NCBI GenBank assembly: GCA_947499545.1
Contig: CANMOZ010000004.1
Coordinates: 62,001 to 126,000, forward strand
Length of the DNA stretch: 64,000 bases
Source of the DNA: an uncultured Saccharospirillaceae bacterium
Lineage (GTDB): Bacteria; Pseudomonadota; Gammaproteobacteria; Pseudomonadales; Oceanobacteraceae
Reading direction: 5' to 3'
Part shown: one piece after another, positions 59,630 to 64,000 of the stretch
Position numbering within the stretch: position 1 is the stretch's first letter
How the letters are laid out: every line of letters starts with the position of its first letter
Position numbers and translations under genes: made by a program
Notes under the pieces: generated by a model
Databases searched by the model: none
What the model was told of the DNA's origin: nothing
What the model saw: only the letters and a program-made list of their open reading frames with translations

Positions 59630-61588
59630 TCAATGGTTTAGCTCTTCAATGTTTAAAAAATAATCAATCGCATCTGGGTTTTTGAGTGCTTCTCGATTAG
59701 TAATGGGCTCTCCATGAATAGCATTTCTAACGGCCAATTCAACGATTTTCCCAGAAATCGTTCGTGGAATATCCGGTACCTGTATCATTTTGGAGGGTAC
59801 ATGCCTTGGAGAGGCGTTTTCCCGTATTCTGCTCTTTATCTTCTTTTTGAGTTCACTTGTCAGCTCTTGGTCTGGTTTCATGACCATAAACAAAACGATT
59901 CGTTCATCCCCTTTCCATCGTTGACCAACGGCTAAGCCTTCGATGACTTCATCAAAGGTTTCAACTTGACGATAGATTTCTGCTGTGCCAATACGGACAC
60001 CACCTGGATTCAGCACGGCATCTGCTCGGCCATGAATAATTAATCCATCATGCTGGGTGATTTCCCCGTAGTCACCATGAGCCCATACACCTGGGTATGT
60101 TTCGAAGTATGCAGCCATGAATTTTTTGTCATTTGGATCATCCCAGAAGCCTACGGGCATTGAAGGAAAAGCATTTCTGCAGATAAGTTCGCCTTTCGTT
60201 TGTGTAAGGGATTGGCCCTCAGAATCGACAATATCAACATCCATACCTAATCCTTTGCACTGTAGCTCCCCAGCATATACAGGTAGATTAGGGTTGCCTA
60301 ATGCAAAGCAGGATATAATATCGGTTCCGCCAGAAATCGATGATAGGCACATATCGGTTTTAACATTCTGATACAAGAATTCAAACATTTCAGCAGAGAG
60401 AGCAGAGCCTGTTGATAATAAACATCTTAGTGATGAAAGTTTGAAATGATTATTTGGATGGTACTTGAGCTTGTCTAAACCAGAATAGTATTTAGCACTG
60501 GCTCCAAAATGCGTAAGTTTTTCAGTTTCAGCAATTCGCCATAGGACTTCTGGGTTAGGTGCTACAGGAGAGCCATCATAAAGTAATAGTGTTGCATTAA
60601 CGGCCAGTCCAGACACCAACCAATTCCACATCATCCATCCGCACGTTGTAAAGTAAAATACGCGGTCGCCTGGTTTAATATCTGTATGCAGGCCAAGTTC
60701 TTTCACATGCTGAAGTAAGGTCCCGCCAACTGAATGAACGATGCATTTGGGCTTTCCAGTAGTGCCTGAGCTGTATAGAATAAACAAAGGTGCATCAAAT
60801 GCAACAGGTTCAAAGGTAACTTGAGATGCTTCAGGGTCGACAAAATCGTGCCATTCAATTCCAACTTGATCAGGAGGAGTGAAAGGTTTTTCTGGATCAA
60901 AGAAATCAACCCAAACCAGCAAGGCATCAGTAGAAAGCTGTTGTTTAATATCCACTATGCGATGAACGGTATCCATTGGTTTGCCGTTGTATAGGTAACC
61001 ATTGGATGCAAAAAGCACTTTAGGTTGAATTTGATTAAACCGATCCAGAACACCTTGAATACCAAAATCTGGTGAGCAGGATGACCAGACTGCCCCAAGG
61101 GCCGTTGTTGCGAGCATTGCAATTAGGGCTTCCCCGCAATTGGGCAGTATTGCTGCCACCCGATCTCCTGGCTGTACACCTGCTTTTAATAAACCGGCTT
61201 GGACCTGAGCGACTTGTTGGTAAAGGTCGTCATATGTATACGCTTTCCGCGGATGCCGCTCAGCATATGTAATGAGAGCAATGCCTGAACCTCGTTGTTT
61301 AAGTAAGTGTTCAGCGTAATTGAGCTTGGCACCTTCAAACCAACGATTCTTCCATAGGCTAGATGATGGCTTCAAAACCGTTTCGGGTTGCGTCGAAAAG
61401 TGGATGTTAAAATAGTCAGCGATACTAGACCAGAACGATTCTGGATTATCAATGCTCCACTGATGAAGCTCTTTATAATGATTGAATGTTTGATTGTATT
61501 TGTTTTGCAAGTAGTGGCAAAACGCAGTCAGTTGACTTTCGTTTACAGATTTGTTGCTTGGTGACCATATTGGGGAAACAGATTCCAT
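59630..61588 (-). CDS. aacS: Acetoacetate-CoA ligase (acetoacetyl-CoA synthetase)
   Basis: 652 residues of the ANL superfamily. It activates acetoacetate to acetoacetyl-CoA with ATP and CoA. The N-terminal WSPSNKSVNESQLTAFCHYLQ and LWKNRWFEGAKLNYAEHLL are AacS-like. The core AMP-binding motif is FILYSSGTTGKPKCIVHSVGG near residue 270, followed by FYFTTCGWMMWNWLVSGL, LSSISGGTDIISCFALGNP (A5 region), VWAHGDYGEI and the C-terminal PRTISGKIVELAVRNAI with the catalytic Lys. AGGAGACAAT precedes the ATG. It follows HMG-CoA lyase by eight bases, so acetoacetate from leucine is directly activated for use. Confidence 0.93.
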   Translation of the reverse strand: MESVSPIWSPSNKSVNESQLTAFCHYLQNKYNQTFNHYKELHQWSIDNPESFWSSIADYFNIHFSTQPETVLKPSSSLWKNRWFEGAKLNYAEHLLKQRGSGIALITYAERHPRKAYTYDDLYQQVAQVQAGLLKAGVQPGDRVAAILPNCGEALIAMLATTALGAVWSSCSPDFGIQGVLDRFNQIQPKVLFASNGYLYNGKPMDTVHRIVDIKQQLSTDALLVWVDFFDPEKPFTPPDQVGIEWHDFVDPEASQVTFEPVAFDAPLFILYSSGTTGKPKCIVHSVGGTLLQHVKELGLHTDIKPGDRVFYFTTCGWMMWNWLVSGLAVNATLLLYDGSPVAPNPEVLWRIAETEKLTHFGASAKYYSGLDKLKYHPNNHFKLSSLRCLLSTGSALSAEMFEFLYQNVKTDMCLSSISGGTDIISCFALGNPNLPVYAGELQCKGLGMDVDIVDSEGQSLTQTKGELICRNAFPSMPVGFWDDPNDKKFMAAYFETYPGVWAHGDYGEITQHDGLIIHGRADAVLNPGGVRIGTAEIYRQVETFDEVIEGLAVGQRWKGDERIVLFMVMKPDQELTSELKKKIKSRIRENASPRHVPSKMIQVPDIPRTISGKIVELAVRNAIHGEPITNREALKNPDAIDYFLNIEELNH

Positions 61589-61596
61589 ATTGTCTC

Positions 61597-62490
61597 CTAG
61601 GGTACTGAAAGGGCTAAGCCTACTTTTGATTGAGTTGGCCTGCCTACTAATGTACTGATAAAATGCCCGACGTCTTTTAATGCAGTTAGGTCAATGCCGG
61701 TTGAAAACCCTTCATTATTAAGAAAATAGATAACATCCTCAGAAGCAACATTTCCAGATGCTCCTTTTGCATAAGGGCATCCGCCTAGGCCTGCTACGGA
61801 TGCATCAATCACTCGAATACCTAAGTTTAAGCCAGTTGCTATATTGACCAGAGCCTGTCCATAGGTATCATGGCAATGCAAAGCCAATTTAGATACATCT
61901 ATTTCTTTAAGAACAGCTTTGAGCATTGCCGAAATACTTTTGGGAGTGCCAACGCCTATGGTATCACCTAGTGAAATTTCATCGCAGCCTAATGTCAATA
62001 ATTGTGATGCTAATTGAGCTACAGCATTAGGATTAATGCCTCCTTCGTATGGGCAACCTACAACGCAAGAAATGTAGCCACGTACGCTTATGTTGTGTTC
62101 TTTGGCCTTATTTACTATGGGTTTGAATCGCTCTAAACTTTCTTCAATTGAACAATTGATGTTTTTGTGTGTGAAAGTTTCACTTGCAGCACTGAAGACG
62201 GCTATTTCGTTGGGTTTGTAGGGAAGTGCTAATTCAAAGCCCTTGGTATTGGGAATAAGTACGCTGTAGGTACATTCAGGAATTCTCTGAATGGAAGCTA
62301 AAACCTGATCGGTATGCTCCATTTGAGGTACCCATTTGGGTGAAACAAAACTACCAACTTCAATATGCCTAATGCCTGTTCGAACCAATGCGTTTACTAG
62401 CTGAACACGATCTTGAATGGAAATAGGTGTTTTTTCATTTTGAAGCCCATCTCTAGGACCTACTTCAACTAACCTTACTCTATCAGTCAT
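61597..62490 (-). CDS. Hydroxymethylglutaryl-CoA lyase
   Basis: 297 residues from ATG 62490 (GAGG lies seven bases upstream; a TTG at 62496 would add two residues). It splits HMG-CoA to acetoacetate and acetyl-CoA, the last enzymatic step of leucine breakdown. Visible are VRLVEVGPRDGLQNEKTPI at the start, HIEVGSFVSPKWVPQMEHTDQV, SCVVGCPYEGGI, LGDTIGVGTPKSI, LHCHDTYGQALVN (metal His) and GLGGCPYAKGASGNVASEDVIYFL with the catalytic Cys. The bacterial name is usually mvaB or liuE. The stop of the biotin carboxylase gene upstream lies two bases before its start. Confidence 0.95.
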   Translation of the reverse strand: MTDRVRLVEVGPRDGLQNEKTPISIQDRVQLVNALVRTGIRHIEVGSFVSPKWVPQMEHTDQVLASIQRIPECTYSVLIPNTKGFELALPYKPNEIAVFSAASETFTHKNINCSIEESLERFKPIVNKAKEHNISVRGYISCVVGCPYEGGINPNAVAQLASQLLTLGCDEISLGDTIGVGTPKSISAMLKAVLKEIDVSKLALHCHDTYGQALVNIATGLNLGIRVIDASVAGLGGCPYAKGASGNVASEDVIYFLNNEGFSTGIDLTALKDVGHFISTLVGRPTQSKVGLALSVP

Positions 62491-62492
62491 AT

Positions 62493-64000
62493 TCAAGCCT
62501 CTTCAGGCTCAATGGTAATAAGTTCAACACCAGCGCTGACTTGATCTCCAACTTGATAAAGAATATTTTTTACAATCCCTGGTGCCGATGCCTTAATTGG
62601 GTGCTCCATCTTCATAGCTTCAATTACCAATAAAATTTGATTCTGAGAAACGTGATCATTATTTTGTACACGAACATCGATTAATGTGCCATTCATCGGG
62701 GCAGTTAGTAGATCTTGCGTGTCCTTGCATTCTTTGGGTTGATAATCATATCGGGTAAAATGGAATTCTCCAGATTTTTGGTAGACCCAAAATTCTTTTT
62801 CGTTAATATACAGTTGGAATTCTTCTCTGACTTGGTCGATTAGGAGGTGTAAGGTGTAAGAGAAACCTTTTATGTTTTCTTGGGAAATGAAGAAGGACGA
62901 GTCTTTTAAAGGGAAACTTGGGGGTGCTTCATTTTCGAAACAAGTTAAGACCTCGCAATCAATTTGAACATCGGCTTCGTCTTCTGAGGTGATATTGAAG
63001 TGCCAAATGTCGTCTTTCAGCTGCTCGCCTTTAATGCTTATATCATCAGCATCTTCACAATGAAAGCTCATATGGATCTCTGGTAGGGTGTTAAGTTGCC
63101 ATGCAGCAAGAGAATTCCAAATGTTTGTGCTTGATTGCTTGATTATATAGGTTTCAGTCACGACAGCAGCTAGTGCAGATATGAATGTTGGTTCACGGTT
63201 GGGTGGTTGTTGCAGTTCTGGGTGGATATCTACGTAAGAAGTATCAAATGTATTGCTTGAGAAATCCTTTTCTCTAAGAATGGTTTTTAAGTAGTGTACA
63301 TTTGTAGAAATTCCACTAATGTTAAGATCGCATAGAGCCAAGTATAATCGATTGATTGCTTGCTGCCGACTTTCCCCCCAAGCAATAACTTTTGCGATCA
63401 TGGGATCAAAAAATACGCTTATTTCGGAATTTGAAACCGTACTGGTATATAGGTGCAAACTGCTTGTTGGAGTTGGCCATTGGATATGATGAATATGACC
63501 GCTTGCAGGAAGAAATTGTTGGAAAGGGTCTTCAGCGTAAATTCTTGCTTCTATCGCATGGCCGTTAGGTTCAATTTTTGCGATTTCAAGTGGTAATGCC
63601 TCACCTTGAGCTATGCGTATTTGCCATTCAACTAAGTCTAGTCCAGAAATACTCTCGGATACAGGATGTTCAACCTGAAGTCGAGTATTCATCTCCATAA
63701 AATAAAATTGTTGTGAATGGGTGTCATAAAGGAATTCGATGGTACCAGCACCTTCATAATCAATGGCAGCAGCAGCTTGAGTGGCTGCTTTATACATTGA
63801 CTGTTTGATATTATCTGGAACAATTATCGCAGGCGCTTCTTCGATGATTTTTTGATGCCGTCTTTGAATGCTGCAATCTCGCTCAAAGACATGTAAGTGA
63901 TTGCCATGTCGATCACTCAATATTTGAACTTCTACATGCCTCGGTGCCGTAATGTACTTTTCAATGATTAATCGGTTGTCGCTGAAAAATTTCTGAGCTT
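62493..64000 (-). CDS. Biotin-dependent acyl-CoA carboxylase alpha subunit (methylcrotonyl-CoA carboxylase type), partial
   Basis: The gene extends past the right end of the window (its 5' part is missing); the first visible codons read AQKFFSDNRLIIEKYITAPRHVEVQI. Biotin carboxylase motifs follow: HGNHLHVFERDCSIQRRHQKIIEEAPA, EFLYD..QFYFMEMNTRLQVEHPVSE (ATP/Mg site), EARIYAEDP. The C-terminal part carries the biotinyl domain with the modified Lys in IEAMKMEHPIKASAPG. Together with HMG-CoA lyase and AacS next to it, the likely substrate is 3-methylcrotonyl-CoA (liuD/mccA), but a geranyl- or propionyl-CoA enzyme cannot be excluded without the rest of the operon. Confidence 0.92.
   Translation of the reverse strand, partial: AQKFFSDNRLIIEKYITAPRHVEVQILSDRHGNHLHVFERDCSIQRRHQKIIEEAPAIIVPDNIKQSMYKAATQAAAAIDYEGAGTIEFLYDTHSQQFYFMEMNTRLQVEHPVSESISGLDLVEWQIRIAQGEALPLEIAKIEPNGHAIEARIYAEDPFQQFLPASGHIHHIQWPTPTSSLHLYTSTVSNSEISVFFDPMIAKVIAWGESRQQAINRLYLALCDLNISGISTNVHYLKTILREKDFSSNTFDTSYVDIHPELQQPPNREPTFISALAAVVTETYIIKQSSTNIWNSLAAWQLNTLPEIHMSFHCEDADDISIKGEQLKDDIWHFNITSEDEADVQIDCEVLTCFENEAPPSFPLKDSSFFISQENIKGFSYTLHLLIDQVREEFQLYINEKEFWVYQKSGEFHFTRYDYQPKECKDTQDLLTAPMNGTLIDVRVQNNDHVSQNQILLVIEAMKMEHPIKASAPGIVKNILYQVGDQVSAGVELITIEPEEA

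Overview
The window looks like the chromosome of a marine-type gammaproteobacterium, probably from the Oceanospirillales/Pseudomonadales side. This is an inference. It rests on the lptD-surA-pdxA-ksgA-apaG-apaH cluster, divergent amgK-murU cell-wall recycling genes as in Pseudomonas, an Rnf complex, ThiBPQ, BaeSR and a leucine-degradation (liu-type) cluster. The base composition is moderate and looks uniform. No rRNA, tRNA, insertion sequence, prophage or CRISPR array was seen.

Layout. 1-3.2 kb: the end of an rnf operon (rnfG partial, rnfE), then a beta-hydroxyacid dehydrogenase, a probable unannotated 50-codon gene and a threonine aldolase. 3.4-11.5 kb: secreted and sensory accessory genes. 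These are an M6 metalloprotease with an 18-bp tandem repeat, solute-binding proteins, a double-receiver regulator, and a secreted transglutaminase of the oomycete GP42 type carrying a PEP-13-like motif and a chitin-binding module. 11.5-22.2 kb: conserved housekeeping (lipid A acyltransferase, glpE, apaH, apaG, ksgA, pdxA, surA, lptD, and divergently amgK-murU). 22.2-24.6 kb: djlA, and azlCD behind a structured leader that ends in a terminator. 24.6-34 kb: a trypsin-like protease, a TPR protein, several uncharacterised proteins, an OmpA-family protein, a divergent pair of solute-binding proteins, a DUF6058-like protein and a metallo-beta-lactamase-fold protein.

34-39.7 kb holds the most unusual block: three tightly coupled genes for a MukBEF/MksBEF-like condensin (ATPase first, then MksE-like, then MksF-like) with no adjacent MksG/JetD nuclease. 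39.8-44 kb: thiQ-thiP-thiB with a divergent thiamine-kinase-like gene. 44-47.2 kb: an OB-fold stress protein, an EntD-like phosphopantetheinyl transferase divergent from a membrane acyltransferase across a 15/19 Fur-box match, and a GNAT. 47.3-52.4 kb: metG, xni, baeS-baeR. 52.4-59.5 kb: an AraC regulator, an aldehyde-dehydrogenase-like protein, small secreted proteins, a methyltransferase, an orphan ATP-grasp ligase and a MarR regulator. 59.6-64 kb: acetoacetyl-CoA synthetase, HMG-CoA lyase and the biotin subunit of methylcrotonyl-CoA carboxylase (cut by the window end). Together these last three form the lower part of leucine/ketone-body catabolism.

Family assignments were made by reading the translations and recalling family motifs; no database search was run. 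Start codons were moved from the longest reading frame where a Shine-Dalgarno sequence or signal peptide argued for it.
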